DNA of 64,000 nt from Mercenaria mercenaria (lineage: Eukaryota; Mollusca; Bivalvia; Venerida; Veneridae). Location of the stretch: positions 57,531,001-57,595,000 of the forward strand of contig NC_069363.1 in assembly GCF_021730395.1 (NCBI RefSeq). Direction: 5' to 3'. Both the position numbers and the translations under genes were made by a program. Positions 1 through 10,624 of the stretch are shown here, in pieces; position 1 is the first letter of the stretch; each line of letters starts with the position of its first letter. Under the pieces are notes generated by a model. That model saw only the letters and a list, made by a program, of their open reading frames with translations, was not told the DNA's origin and did no database searches.

Positions 1-995
1 ACCAGTTACGTTTAATATTTTATAATTTACATTTGTATATTAGATTAAACACGTTAGAGGCATGTTTTGCGTGAAGTATATTTAAAGAAAACATAAAGTT
101 TAACATAATCTCATTAAAAATCGCATTCCAGCATACAAAAGTCTGTCAACTAACTAACTAAAAGCATGGTCATAAGGAAACTTGCAGCTTGAAAGCGCTT
201 GCGGCATGTAGAAAATTAAATATTTGCCAGAAATAGTTTCAAACATTAAAATATATTATACGAACATAATATATCTAAATTAATGTGTTAGGAATGCCAA
301 TACGACTGTAAATGTCTAATAAACATTTTGCAGTATCTGCATTGTGATATATGCCAAAATGTAAAGTTCTGTCAGGTATCATGACAACAGCGGTTATCTC
401 CACTAATACATTGTACCACGTGGCCATGAAAATCACATGACCGTTGAATATTCAAATATCATTTTCCTACTTCCGACTTTTTTTATTTTATCACCCATGG
501 TAGCATTAAATCTCACGATATACTAAACAATTTCAATAATTTAACTCTTATATCAAATGATGAAGTATTAGTTATATCAAAATCTTGATAAAAATGTTTG
601 CGATTACTATAAGGGGAGACCACTGCTTATGGAGAATGGTATCGTAGTACATACTTAAACTTCATTACAACTCCTTAATGAACTTTGCTTCAACTTTAAA
701 CGTGTGTATGGAGCCCTGTGTGATTACAAATATTTAGTTAGAATAAATAACGCATAAGCACCATGGCGACGAATACTCACAACTCTATTACACGACAATC
801 TATGAGAGAATTGTTACTGTTTTGTATATGCAAAGAGTAACTTCTGTTTGTCACCAAATAAAATGATGGTTACCAGTACTCTACGATATTCGGCATCTTG
901 TGTTGACACAGATTATTCCGTGTGCTATGACATTGTAAGACGAGCATATCGTACAAGGCGGAAAAGAACATAACATTCATACCGTGTTTTGTTTT
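1..995. other. AT-rich intergenic DNA, nothing recognised
   Basis: No convincing reading frame, RNA gene or repeat structure is visible here. Confidence 0.6.
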
Positions 996-1312
996 CGATA
1001 ACTTGACGGTGACGTCATATCATGTAAGACAGAAAAGAAAAGAAAATGTCTGATATGCCGTACTTTTTCGATAACTTGACGGTGACGTCATATCATGTAA
1101 GACAGAAAAGAAAAGAAAATATCTGATATGCCGTACTTTTTCGAGAACTTGACGGTGACGTCATATAATGTAAGACAGAAAAGAAAAGAAAATATCTGAT
1201 ATGCCGTACTTTTTCGATAACTTGACGGTGACGTCATATCATGTAAGACAGAAAAGAAAAGAAAATATCTGATATGCCGTACTTTTTCGATAACTTGACG
1301 GTGACTTCATAT
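996..1312. repeat. 73-bp tandem repeat with CRE-like octamer in each unit
   Basis: Four full units start at 996, 1069, 1142 and 1215, and a partial fifth starts at 1288, so the period is exactly 73 bp. Units differ by only one or two bases (for example CGATAAC or CGAGAAC at the start). Each full unit contains the palindrome TGACGTCA, identical to the canonical cAMP response element; the partial unit has TGACTTCA. The rest of each unit is an AAAGA-rich purine tract. High identity and constant period indicate recent expansion. Binding by CREB/ATF factors is only an inference, because no gene is evident nearby. Confidence 0.95.
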
Positions 1313-1602
1313 GATACTATGATGTTTACTGAACAAAATATGTTAGTCAGTATATACAGTAAGAATTGTATTATAATATTCGATTACAAAGAAACAAATG
1401 TCCATACAGCATGGAGGCAACGAGCAACACCTTTGACAGAGACGTAGTTTCAACAAAATGAGGCTTAAAATGAAATTTGAGCTCTAATAAAAGCCCAAGC
1501 CATGATTCGAATCTACAGTTGTATTTAGCATACGACCAAGTGCTCTACTGCGCCACGTTTCCGGTAAAGATTAAGTTACAACAAGATTTGACAATGACAG
1601 CA

Positions 1603-1887
1603 CGCCCGCTTAGCTCAATAGGTAAGAGCGTTGGTCTACGGATCTCGGGGTCGCGAGTTCGATCCTCGGGCGGGGCGTATGTTCTCCGTGACTATTTGAT
1701 AAACGCCATTGTGTCTGTATCATTAGTCCTCCACCTCTGATTCATGTGGGGAAGTTGGCAGTTACTTGCGGAGAACATGTTTGTACTGGTACAGAATCCA
1801 GGAACACTGGTTAGGTTAACTGCCCGCCGTTACATGACTGAAATACTGTTGAAAAACGGCGTTAAACCCAAAACAAACAAACAAACA
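1603..1887 (+). mobile_element. tRNA-headed SINE, full length
   Basis: The head (about 1604-1675) is tRNA-like. Box A TAGCTCAATAGG is at 1611, box B AGTTCGATCC is near 1656, and the anticodon-loop region reads CTACGGA, so an Arg(ACG)-type tRNA ancestor is likely. A ~150-bp body follows and then a 3' end running GGCGTTAAACCC into an AAAC-rich tail. This is the standard Pol III SINE layout; the element relies on a partner LINE in trans. The same body appears reversed at 26153-26313, and a head fragment lies at 27941-28044. It may belong to one of the molluscan V-SINE or MetaSINE groups, but I cannot confirm that. Target duplications are not clear. Confidence 0.8.
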
Positions 1888-2390
1888 CCTGACTTACGTG
1901 TGAAAATAAGCGTATTTAAATTATCATAAAAACACATTAACAATGAATGAAGATGGAACAAAAAAATATTTGTAAGTATATACTGTATAGTGATGACCTT
2001 TAGTAGGATGTGTGACGTATTTAAAAGAATTTGCAATGAAAACAATTTCAACAGAAGAACCATAACACGACATCGTGAATAATAGTGAAACATAAGTAGA
2101 TTGTATGTACTAATTTGAATATTTTTCTTCTTAATAGTGTCTTACGCTTGTTACAATGTTTCGGACACCTGATGTTAATGTGAATTATGATTCAATGGTC
2201 GAAACATTACCCTGAAATAAAAAATATATAAAAATTTCTTTTCTGTATGTTCGTGTCTGAACGCACGTGATAGGCTTAGATACAAAATATGGTATATTAT
2301 TCACAAAATTAAATACATTAAAATTAGTTGATTACGATAGAATGTATATGATGTACAAACACGGAAGCTGGAATTATTAGCTGATAAAGA
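1888..2390. other. Unassigned spacer
   Basis: AT-rich sequence without a supportable gene. The last nine bases form the left target duplication of the MITE that follows. Confidence 0.5.
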
Positions 2391-2463
2391 ATGATGAAAA
2401 AGTTGGTTACTTATTCCTTTTTCGAAAAAGGAATAAGGAATAAGTAACCAACTTTCTCGTCAT
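2391..2463. mobile_element. 73-bp foldback micro-MITE with 9-bp target duplication
   Basis: The element is almost entirely palindromic. The left arm starts ATGATGAAAAAGTTGG and the right arm ends CCAACTTTCTCGTCAT, with a few mismatches and a slightly longer right arm. Perfect direct repeats TGATAAAGA flank it at 2382-2390 and 2464-2472. A 9-bp target duplication is typical of Mutator-like transposases, so a MULE partner is a reasonable inference. It has no coding capacity and the transcript would form a strong hairpin. Confidence 0.8.
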
Positions 2464-3361
2464 TGATAAAGAACATGATTTGTGTGCAAGTCAATCTTGT
2501 ACACATCATCTATACAGACACATTGAGGGATTTAAACGTGTCCCTGTTTTGAATTAAATGAACTGTTTTTATTTCCGTTTCTACAATTAAATAAAAGTTT
2601 AACATAAATAAGCAGAACATTTGTTACAATTCCGAAAAAAAAAAACTTATTGTATCATGTATCATTAAATGTTATTTCAACAATAAAAACTATTGTTACA
2701 GACATAAAAGCGAAATTATAATTGTTTTTGTAGCAAAATGCGATCGTCTAAGTCCAAGGGCAAATGTTGAAAAAAGGAGCTAGCCGATACTAAGTCATAA
2801 ACTGGCTTTTTGCATATAATGCTTAAATGTATCATCTGAATAAAATGGAAAAAAAAGATATTTATAAATTTCATAATGGCAGATTGTATGGTCATTTTAA
2901 TCTAGGGAAGCCATTTCTTTCAAGCGTCGGAAGAATCCTGACCATTTCATTATTGCATAGGCGGTTTGTTTTTATTTTGTTTGGTTACATTATAATGCTT
3001 CCAAATGATCGTCTTATAGATTTTATTGTACATAAAAGTAACACATCACAAAGATATTATTATACATATGATTTCAATGCGGTGAGGCCGCCAGCCAGCA
3101 GACGATATGTCGTGCTAATCATTCTGTAGTTTATCTGTCAATCAAAGTTGATTACAAGTTTCATTACACAGCAATTTTGACAGATGGCACAAGATCGTGT
3201 TATCTACCGTGTCAATTTTATTCAGGTTACTATCTGTCTATCAGACTTTTATCAAGGTAATATATATCAATATTACCTGTCGTCTGCTTTTTTTTTGTTT
3301 TGAATCAATTAGTCCGCAAACACCGACATGGTGCTCGGTTCTTACTGAACGCTCTGATATC
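2464..3361. other. Unassigned spacer
   Basis: No supportable gene. A stretch near 2960-3030 weakly resembles 21720-21790 in the same orientation, so part of it may be an old dispersed repeat. Confidence 0.45.
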
Positions 3362-3935
3362 AAGTTTTGTCTTACCTTTGACTATTGATAAGATTAAATC
3401 CCCACTGTGGCCGCAGCGATAATCACTTAAATGTTTATTAAAAATCGGAATGTACCTGTGGAATGTGAAAAATTACGTATCTTTTGAATACGCATTTAAC
3501 TTTTTTTACAACATGGAGTAAAGTGTTGTATTCACACGCATTCGCCTGTTACATTATATAGATAGATCTTGATAGGGGGCATACTGTTAGTGGTTTTATC
3601 TGTTTAGCGTTTTGGATGCAAAATTACAAAAATAATATAATTGAGCCGCGCCATGATAAAACCAACATAGCGCATTTGCGACCAGCATGGATCCAGACTA
3701 GCCTGCGCATCCGCGCAGTCTGGTCAGGATCAATGCTGTCCGCTAACGGTTTCTCTAATTGCAATAGGCTTTTAAAGCGAACAGCATGGACCCTGACCAA
3801 ACTACGCGGATGCGAAGGCTGGTCTGGATCCATGCTGGTCGCAAATGCACTATGTTGGTTTTCTCATGGTGCGGCTCATATGACGATATTATCACAGAAA
3901 ATCAAACATATATCATCGTCAAAAATAACAGCGTG
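3362..3935 (+). repeat. Old duplicated segment, copy 1 (carries a MITE)
   Basis: This segment aligns with 18368-18632 in the same orientation. Shared landmarks are the start TTTTGTCTTACCTTT, a middle containing CATTCGCCTGTTACAT or a close variant, and the end AGAAAATCAAACAT. The copy here is interrupted by the palindromic MITE at 3642-3878, while the copy at 18.4 kb is not. The pair is moderately diverged, so the duplication is old. Confidence 0.7.
3642..3878. mobile_element. Palindromic foldback MITE, copy 1 of 4
   Basis: The element starts TGAGCCGCGCCATGA and ends TCATGGTGCGGCTCA. Its arms of about 100 bp are inverted complements around a short central region (TCTCTAATTGCAATAGG). It is GC-rich compared with its surroundings. 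Three more copies lie at 21852, 42429 and 60234. It has no coding capacity and is probably moved in trans by a DNA transposase. The target duplication is short or absent, so the superfamily cannot be fixed. Confidence 0.92.
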
Positions 3936-5129
3936 TAAAGTTGAAAACTTTGAAATTATACAAAAAGATACTTTGATCAACTTTGATATTATGTGTCGCT
4001 CTGTTGGTTGATGGTATAGTTCGATGACATTTCACATTACTAAATTGATAATCAATCTAAATTGGAGGTCAGGCATTTTGTAAAATTTTATATAAGACAA
4101 GGTTACTAAATTGTTACAAATTCATTATTTTGTTGAAACACTACTTAAATTTTGCTAGTTGCAATTCAGTGTTGTAATCAATTTCAACATCAAAGATAAT
4201 TACATGATAATTTCTCTCATAAATTGTCCCAGATGTTACAGATGTGGTTAAAAAATTTAATGAAATAATTGCCTAAAGTTGTTGTTAACTAAATTGTGCA
4301 AACGTGCAAACAGAAGTATGTAAATTACATTTTGCGCATCAGCATGTAGTGAAAACAACACTAGATATTATATAGAATACAATCATATGTTGTAGTTAGT
4401 TTATTTGTTTATTTCAGTCTCATCCATTTACATGTTTACAGTATAAAAACATGACATATACATAATAAAACACAAGTAAATGGCCACTCAAATTTGAATT
4501 ACAAGAGACTATATATATAAAAAATTTCTTCATATCACATATTTCACATTATTCAATACATGTTTCTAATGATAATCTAATGAGCATCACCGTGTGACAG
4601 CCAATACAAGTGGTCCAACAAGCGATACAACCTAGATCAGCCAGCAGATCCAAGCCACCAGGAACAGAACCACAGCATCCTCCCATCCACCACACCGCAG
4701 TTGTTGTAGTTGATAAGAGAACACTGCAGTCCCCTAACTGGCCATACAGAGGCACCAGACGATCAAATCCACATTACCCACCACACGGCATTACTCTTAA
4801 GTTTATCACCATATTTATCAATTTAATCAATTCTCATATATTACAGTAAAAAGCAAGACATGTCTGCTAATCATAGCACAAAGATGTGTCCTTAAATTTA
4901 AATTAAAAATAAATCGTTATAAGACACTGAACCAGATTAGACAGGTGCACTAAATGTGCGCTAGTAAAAAAATGGCTTAAAGAATCACGTATCCCCACCA
5001 ATCAGATTGGTAGAGAACGGATTCGCAGATATCTCTTACTTAAAACTAAAATAATGTAATTATTTAAAAGAATCTGCATACAATTTAGTAAAACATTTTA
5101 TAAATAAATAAAAGCCTATCTATACAGGT
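3936..5129. other. Unassigned spacer, possibly LINE 3' flank
   Basis: No supportable gene. A less AT-rich stretch at about 4600-4780 stays open on both strands but matches nothing I recognise. Sequence just left of 5130 may be 3' untranslated sequence of the minus-strand LINE fragment. Confidence 0.4.
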
Positions 5130-6040
5130 GCATTAAACTGTATTTATATTATATAAAGTATTACTTCTTTTTTTAAGTATATCGTAACAGGTTTTTGCAA
5201 CTATTCTTATCAAATTTGGATGTGTGAATAACAGAACCAGTTTATCATTGCCATTTAGACTCTCAAAGTTTACAAATATAGAAGTAACCTTTTCTAACAG
5301 AAGTCTTCGTTCAACAGCATAGAATAACATGTATCTCTGATTCTACAGCATTACAACCAAATGGGCACAATCGTTGATTTTCTGTTAAACCTTCGTAGCG
5401 ACCCGTTTCGAGTCTTATGGGTGCAACACCGCACCTGAATCTAGACAATGCAGATCTATGAGAGAAAGGCATAAGCAACTTACAATAAGGTTCTACATTA
5501 CAATCATTCTTAAACATTCTGTAGGTTCGTAAATTATTTTGACCAGCACCATTGACACCAGTTAATCTCGAAATGTCAGTAGACCATTTTTGCTAAATGA
5601 GTATTTAATAAAACAGTAGACATAGTTTCAATTAAGCGTTTTCTTGAGAAAGGTAATTGCAAGAAGTCATGTAACTCTAAACACTTAAGTTTTTCTTTTT
5701 AACAGTGGCCAGTTCTTACATCTTGAGTTACCTTTCTTACAGGACCAGCTAAAGATCTTTTTATTTATACGTGTATTTTCATAACTCAGACAGCGATACC
5801 AATGATTACATACTGAAGTCCACTGATCTATAAGGATTGGCTTCCAACCCATTTCACCATAAACAGCCACATTTGGTGTATATTTTCCTGTTGCAAGGTA
5901 GAATCTCATGGCCCGGTGGTGGACTGCATTTATACATGAAAATACCTTAGTTCCCCTAATTGAGGAGCCATACGTTATAATTGGGACAACAATTGAATAA
6001 TACAGTTTTGTGTATACATCATATGGTAAGCCTCTATTGT
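5130..6040 (-). pseudogene. LINE ORF2 C-terminal fragment
   Basis: Reading right to left, 6040-5685 encodes a post-RT segment with IVVPIITYGSSIRGTK and VYGEMGWKPILIDQW. This is the same layout (YGS.V.G, then VYGELGR.PLYID) as the LINE at 51.5-52.4 kb. The next pieces encode LSRFRCGVAPIRLETGRY and a terminal Cys/His motif (CPFGCNAVESEIHVILC). Reading-frame changes separate the pieces. The endonuclease and RT core are missing, so this is a 5'-truncated dead copy. The first residues of the open frame at 6098-6042 come from a SINE tail fused at the junction. It is probably the same clade as the 48-52.7 kb element, from a different and older subfamily. Confidence 0.8.
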
Positions 6041-6041
6041 A

Positions 6042-6106
6042 TGTCCGGCGATATATGACCATTTTGTGTCGATTCGCCGTAAAACCCAACTCACTCACTC
6101 ACTCCA
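6042..6106 (+). repeat. SINE 3'-tail fragment
   Basis: The segment reads CGGCGATATATGACC, then GATTCGCCGTAAAACCCAAC and a (CACT)n-type tail. Related ends occur at 13281-13344 and 35212-35272. It appears to be the 3' tail of a SINE or LINE family with the body missing. Confidence 0.6.
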
Positions 6107-7116
6107 TTGTATGTCGTTAAGGACGGCTGCTGCAGATTTGGGTAAAAAAATCTCAATAATAGAATTTGTCCAAACTTTGTATATTTAACATAGTCATGAC
6201 TTTTTGTTAGAAATAGAATTATGAAAAATATTGAAGGTTAGCATGCTTGTTCATGAGTTATCTACCCTTGAATATGCAAATTTGAAGAAAGGCAGATAAC
6301 GCCTAAACAAGCACGGTGACCTATGATTTTTTTTTGCATTTTTCTATTTCTAACATGAAGCTGTGTTCATATACAAAGTTTGAAGAAATTCTATTATTAG
6401 GAAAATTTTGCCCCATCTCTCATACAAAAAAAAACTGCAACAAGTGTCTAAATAAAACTTTATCTAATCTATACATCTGATCATAAAATATTATGATAAA
6501 TGTGTCATAAATGCAACCATTCATTTCAGTCGATTTTTTTTTTTCATGCAAAAGTGCAGTACCTGAAACAAGTGGAGGAAATAGTTGACATTGATGCACC
6601 TGGATGCGCTACGTTATTGACAAAACAAAACAACCTGTTTTGGTAACAACGTAATTTGTGTTGTATAGAGAACGCTATGCTCTATGTTATTGCCGGAAAT
6701 AATAAACCTATAAATTTGGGACAATAGGAAATAGGAGTGATAATAGTTTCTTTAAATATCTACAGATCACAATACAGTTTTTTTTTACATCAAATTGACT
6801 GTTCTTATATTTTGTCCTTTGGGATTATGGAGTGCATTCATTTTTCTAATAACAGAATGCCACTGAAGCCGGTGCTGGGGGAGGAGGGTGTGATTGTAAG
6901 GAATGTTGCACATTCATTATCTATCATGCACAGACCAAATAAAACCGGGTCTTCATATACTTTGCTTAGTTGTATCCTAGGTAGTTTCTTGGGGAACACC
7001 TAAGTTTTTTGCCCTTTTCAGTTTTTTTTTCAGTATTTAAACAATTTCCGCTACTTTGTATAAAATTTGATTTAGAAAGTACCAATGCATTAAGTTACAT
7101 CATTCATTTGGTCATT
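6107..7116. other. Unassigned spacer
   Basis: AT-rich; no gene or clear element seen. Confidence 0.5.
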
Positions 7117-7405
7117 AGTATGGCTGGTGAAATCCCAGTCTCACATATTCTCGTGAAACAAAACCCGAGAAAGAGATGCTTTCGACTAGTATTACAACAT
7201 TTGTGTCATTATAGACGATAATTAAGTACTTATGTATTCCCCATTAAAGAAATATTTCTGTTATAATAGCTTTTCATTTATATGTTATATTCATATTTTT
7301 AAAATAAATAAGTTTTTAACACATTTTTTCACAAGATCGGATTCAACCTAAACACGTGAATAACAGAAGTTTCATGTTTCGAAAAAACTTTAACCAAAAT
7401 ATTAG
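7117..7405 (+). repeat. Old duplicated segment, second pair, copy 1
   Basis: It aligns with 20220-20505 in the same orientation. Shared blocks include ACATATTCTCGTGAAACA, CTAGTATTACAACA, TCATGTATTCCCC (ACTTATGTATTCCCC here) and GAATAACAGAA. The copies are moderately diverged. Together with the 3.4/18.4 kb pair this suggests an old duplication of a longer tract, or an undescribed interspersed repeat. Confidence 0.65.
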
Positions 7406-7559
7406 AATAAAATTATTAGGTTTCAAATCTGTCTGAATTATATAATTGCAGCCAGCTTTATTGCGTTTATTTTTTGCATTTGAATATCATGTATGTTTCT
7501 TAAATCTTCTCGAAAAGCCTTTACCACCAGAGAAGTGGGCTTTGTGAAAATAAAATTTA

Positions 7560-8010
7560 CTGTATTGCTAATATGGTACACTGAGGTCCATCTGTACATT
7601 TATGGTAAAAAGATTAAAGCAGAGCTGAGGACCATCTGTAAGTTTTTACTACGAAACTGGAAAGGAGCTGATGTCCATCTGTAAACTCTTAGTATAAAGA
7701 CTGCAGAAGTGGGGAGATTCATCTGTAGACTGAAGAGGAAAGAGGAGCTGGGGTCCATTTGAAAGTTCGTAGTATAAAGACTGAAGAGAAGGTTAAGTCC
7801 ACATGTAAGTTTATGATAAGAGGACTTAAGAGGAACGGAGCCAATCTGTAAGTTCACGGTAAAGAGACTGAAGAAGAGCTTATGTACATCTGTAAGTTCA
7901 TGGTATAAATACCGAGGAGGAGCTGAGGTCCATATGTTGGTGGTACAAGAACTGAAGAGGAGCTGAGATTCATCTGTTAGTTCGTGATATAAAGACTAAA
8001 GAGGATTCAC
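7560..8010. repeat. 43-bp minisatellite
   Basis: About ten imperfect units follow the pattern GAGCTGAGGTCCATCTGTAA, then GTTC..GGTATAAAGACTGAAGAG. The CCATCTGTA landmark or a variant recurs near 7588, 7632, 7675, 7719, 7755, 7799, 7842, 7885, 7929 and 7968, mostly 43-44 bp apart. Divergence between units is substantial, so the array is not recent. Open frames across it are by-products of the repeat. Confidence 0.88.
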
Positions 8011-8701
8011 GGTCGTAAAAGATAAGTCTGTGAATCGCATATGGCCTGAAATGTCATGTAACATTTGTTCGATATACTGAATGAAGATAATTGTTCGTCT
8101 TTGCAAAAGTGGTATCAGGGCAGTGCCTGTGTGAAGTACGTTCCTGGCCATGCACAACGGCAAAGATTAGTTTTAATTCTATGTATTACTCACCTTCATT
8201 ATTATTTTTGTCCATATTTGTCTTCCGTAACTTCCATTATTGACTTTACGTTGTAACATCTATAACTCATCCTGATCATTTTATTGCGCAAACGTGCATC
8301 CTGAGAGTGGTTCCATTATTGTTATCACAGTTGATAAGGTACATAATTCATCGTAATTATTATCTTGTTCAAATGTGTCTTCAGTAAGTTGTGCCTTTCA
8401 TGTCGTAACATTAATAATCGTCATTAATATCTTGGACAAATGAGCCTTCAGTAAGTGGTGACATAATGGCATGGCATTGTTATGGCTGATCAAGGTATAG
8501 ATAACTCATCGTCATTCTCCTCTTGTGCATAGATGCCTTCAGTGAGCAGCTTCTTTAATGCCGTGGCTGTGGTGGCTGATTTCTGCCATTTGGAGAGCGC
8601 CAACATGCCAGAACGACAAACTAGCCTGTCATAACGACAAATACCTTATATTTGTTGTATTAGCGCGCTAATTCTTGTTCTGGTGTGTCGGTGTTCTACA
8701 A
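8011..8701. other. Unassigned spacer
   Basis: The tract at about 8260-8560 has loosely repeated phrases (CTTCAGTAAG, AACTCATC, GTTATGGCTGATCA) suggesting a decayed tandem repeat. Nothing else is recognised. Confidence 0.4.
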
Positions 8702-9046
8702 ATGCGCCAACATGACAATAAGCACGCCAATACGTCAAATAATCGACAAAGAGGTTTCTGTACAGTGTTTGTGTCTTTGTATGTTTTGATAGAAAAACGT
8801 GTTTCACACGCAGGTAAAAAGAAGGCTACTTCCCCCCTTGATTGTGAACAAACACTTAAAAAACAGCACTTTGACAGCAATACATCAGACAATGACATGG
8901 ATTCCGACGAAACAATACAATTCACAGGAGAAATTGTGAACAATAACCAAACTCAACCCCCTTTATACAGTACCCAACCGCCAACATATGAGGCGACAAT
9001 TACAGTTGCATCCTCACCAAATATCCTACAACATTCTTTAGAGTAA
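8702..9046 (+). CDS. Unrecognised open frame, 114 aa
   Basis: The first ATG of this frame is at 8702. The N-terminal third is nondescript. From about residue 40 it turns polar: a KKK cluster, then a run rich in S, D, N, T and Q with the acidic phrase SDNDMDSDE, and finally a P/T/Q-rich stretch (QPPLYSTQPPTYEATIT). I recognise no domain. Similar low-complexity N termini occur in ORF1 proteins of LINEs, so it may be the 5' coding end of a lost element. It could equally be a chance frame. Confidence 0.2.
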   Translation: MRQHDNKHANTSNNRQRGFCTVFVSLYVLIEKRVSHAGKKKATSPLDCEQTLKKQHFDSNTSDNDMDSDETIQFTGEIVNNNQTQPPLYSTQPPTYEATITVASSPNILQHSLE

Positions 9047-9170
9047 TTAAGTAATTACATTTTTGGACACACAAAACAAGGACAAATGTTCAACAGGAAA
9101 CCCCATATTCAAAGAACACAGCCGCCAATACAACACTCCACATAGAAACAGAATTAAGTGTAAATGAATG

Positions 9171-9648
9171 TATAGGCATGAAGGGGGCAATTAGCCGGAT
9201 ATGCCTCCGTGGTCCACTCGAATGTAGTCCATATCAATATATAGTGCAATTTTCCCACCTAGTAAAGGCCATTTTCATGCCAGATATAAGCTTTATTTGT
9301 GCTTGATTGTAAAAAGGAATGTCCGCAGATGATTTTAAGCTATGTTATATGCTTCAGAAGATGATTGGAAGCTGCCTTGTAAAATGAAAGTGAAAGTAGG
9401 TATTTCCTGATGTCTACCTACGCAATATTAACGTTTTCATCACGTGTCTCAGTCACGTGACCATGGTTTCACTGCATTATGGTCAACCCCATATTTTTTT
9501 GGTATATTTTGATTGCCTAAAGACAGACCTTCAAGACAAGGGTAGTCTCGCAGGAAGTGAAAGGCTAGAAATCTTGATAAAAATATGTTATAAGTTGTTA
9601 ATTTTATATAGAAAATAGCAGCGGATGCATTTAATACCTTCATACCTA
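9171..9648. repeat. 478-bp direct repeat, copy 1 (TA-flanked, short TIRs)
   Basis: It matches 10147-10624 along its full 478 bp; I found one mismatch (TATGTT against TACGTT). The unit begins TAGGCATGAAGG and ends CCTTCATACCTA, so it has about 10-bp imperfect terminal inverted repeats next to TA. That suggests two copies of a Tc1/mariner-type MITE with TA target duplications. A duplication of a larger block is also possible. The 64-residue open frame inside is unlikely to be a gene. Confidence 0.85.
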
Positions 9649-10146
9649 GAATGAAAAATTCGCACTTCGTGAAAATTGCTTCAACCGATGTAAAACTGGT
9701 ATTTTCTGATCAGAATTGAGCAGTAAGCACCATTTTAAGACAAACATGGCATATCATTTGCATATTTTGGGCAAATTTGAGATTTTTTCGGAAAGTAGGC
9801 AAAATTCTGATTTTTAAGGTGATTCCCCACATCTCAGTTTTGCATCAGCGTCACCATTTTAGGTGAGAATGACAGAAATCGATTATTTTTCGTGTACTTC
9901 TAGCTGTTTCTTGCAAACAAATAATAGAAATAAGATAAGTAAGGCCGTATGATACTATATTTAATGAAAAATTGGCATTATCTATGCCCCTGACACGTTT
10001 TTTGCAGGTGTGGACTGTCTGTCTGAATGGGGCATAATTCCAACAGTAGCCATTCTTTCAAACTGAAAGTTGGCAAAATTGTTGACAATTGACTTACGTA
10101 CAATAATTGACTGCAACAGAACGATTTTGAAAACTTTGGTATTTCT
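9649..10146. other. Spacer between the 478-bp repeats
   Basis: 498 bp of AT-rich DNA without a recognised gene. A GGGGCATAATTCC phrase near 10030 recalls the internal repeats of the elements at 28.3-33.0 kb but is isolated. Confidence 0.5.
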
Positions 10147-10624
10147 TATAGGCATGAAGGGGGCAATTAGCCGGATATGCCTCCGTGGTCCACTCGAATG
10201 TAGTCCATATCAATATATAGTGCAATTTTCCCACCTAGTAAAGGCCATTTTCATGCCAGATATAAGCTTTATTTGTGCTTGATTGTAAAAAGGAATGTCC
10301 GCAGATGATTTTAAGCTACGTTATATGCTTCAGAAGATGATTGGAAGCTGCCTTGTAAAATGAAAGTGAAAGTAGGTATTTCCTGATGTCTACCTACGCA
10401 ATATTAACGTTTTCATCACGTGTCTCAGTCACGTGACCATGGTTTCACTGCATTATGGTCAACCCCATATTTTTTTGGTATATTTTGATTGCCTAAAGAC
10501 AGACCTTCAAGACAAGGGTAGTCTCGCAGGAAGTGAAAGGCTAGAAATCTTGATAAAAATATGTTATAAGTTGTTAATTTTATATAGAAAATAGCAGCGG
10601 ATGCATTTAATACCTTCATACCTA
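10147..10624. repeat. 478-bp direct repeat, copy 2
   Basis: This is the second copy, essentially identical to 9171-9648. Its ends TATAGGCATGAAGG and CCTTCATACCTATA sit in unrelated flanking DNA on the left and right. The near identity implies a very recent event or gene conversion between the copies. Confidence 0.85.

Noticed and set aside
1603-1680. Functional tRNA-Arg gene
   Set aside because: The acceptor and anticodon stems do not pair properly and the sequence continues into a SINE body and AAAC tail.
2827-3129. Possible 100-aa gene
   Set aside because: No domain, signal or composition typical of a protein, and it lies in AT-rich spacer without splice context.
7560-8010. CRISPR-like array
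   Set aside because: The repeats are continuous ~43-bp units without unique spacers, diverged along their whole length, in animal-type DNA.
9171-10624. LTR pair of a short retroelement
   Set aside because: The 478-bp repeats do not start TG or end CA, no primer-binding site or polypurine tract is visible, and the termini are inverted repeats next to TA.
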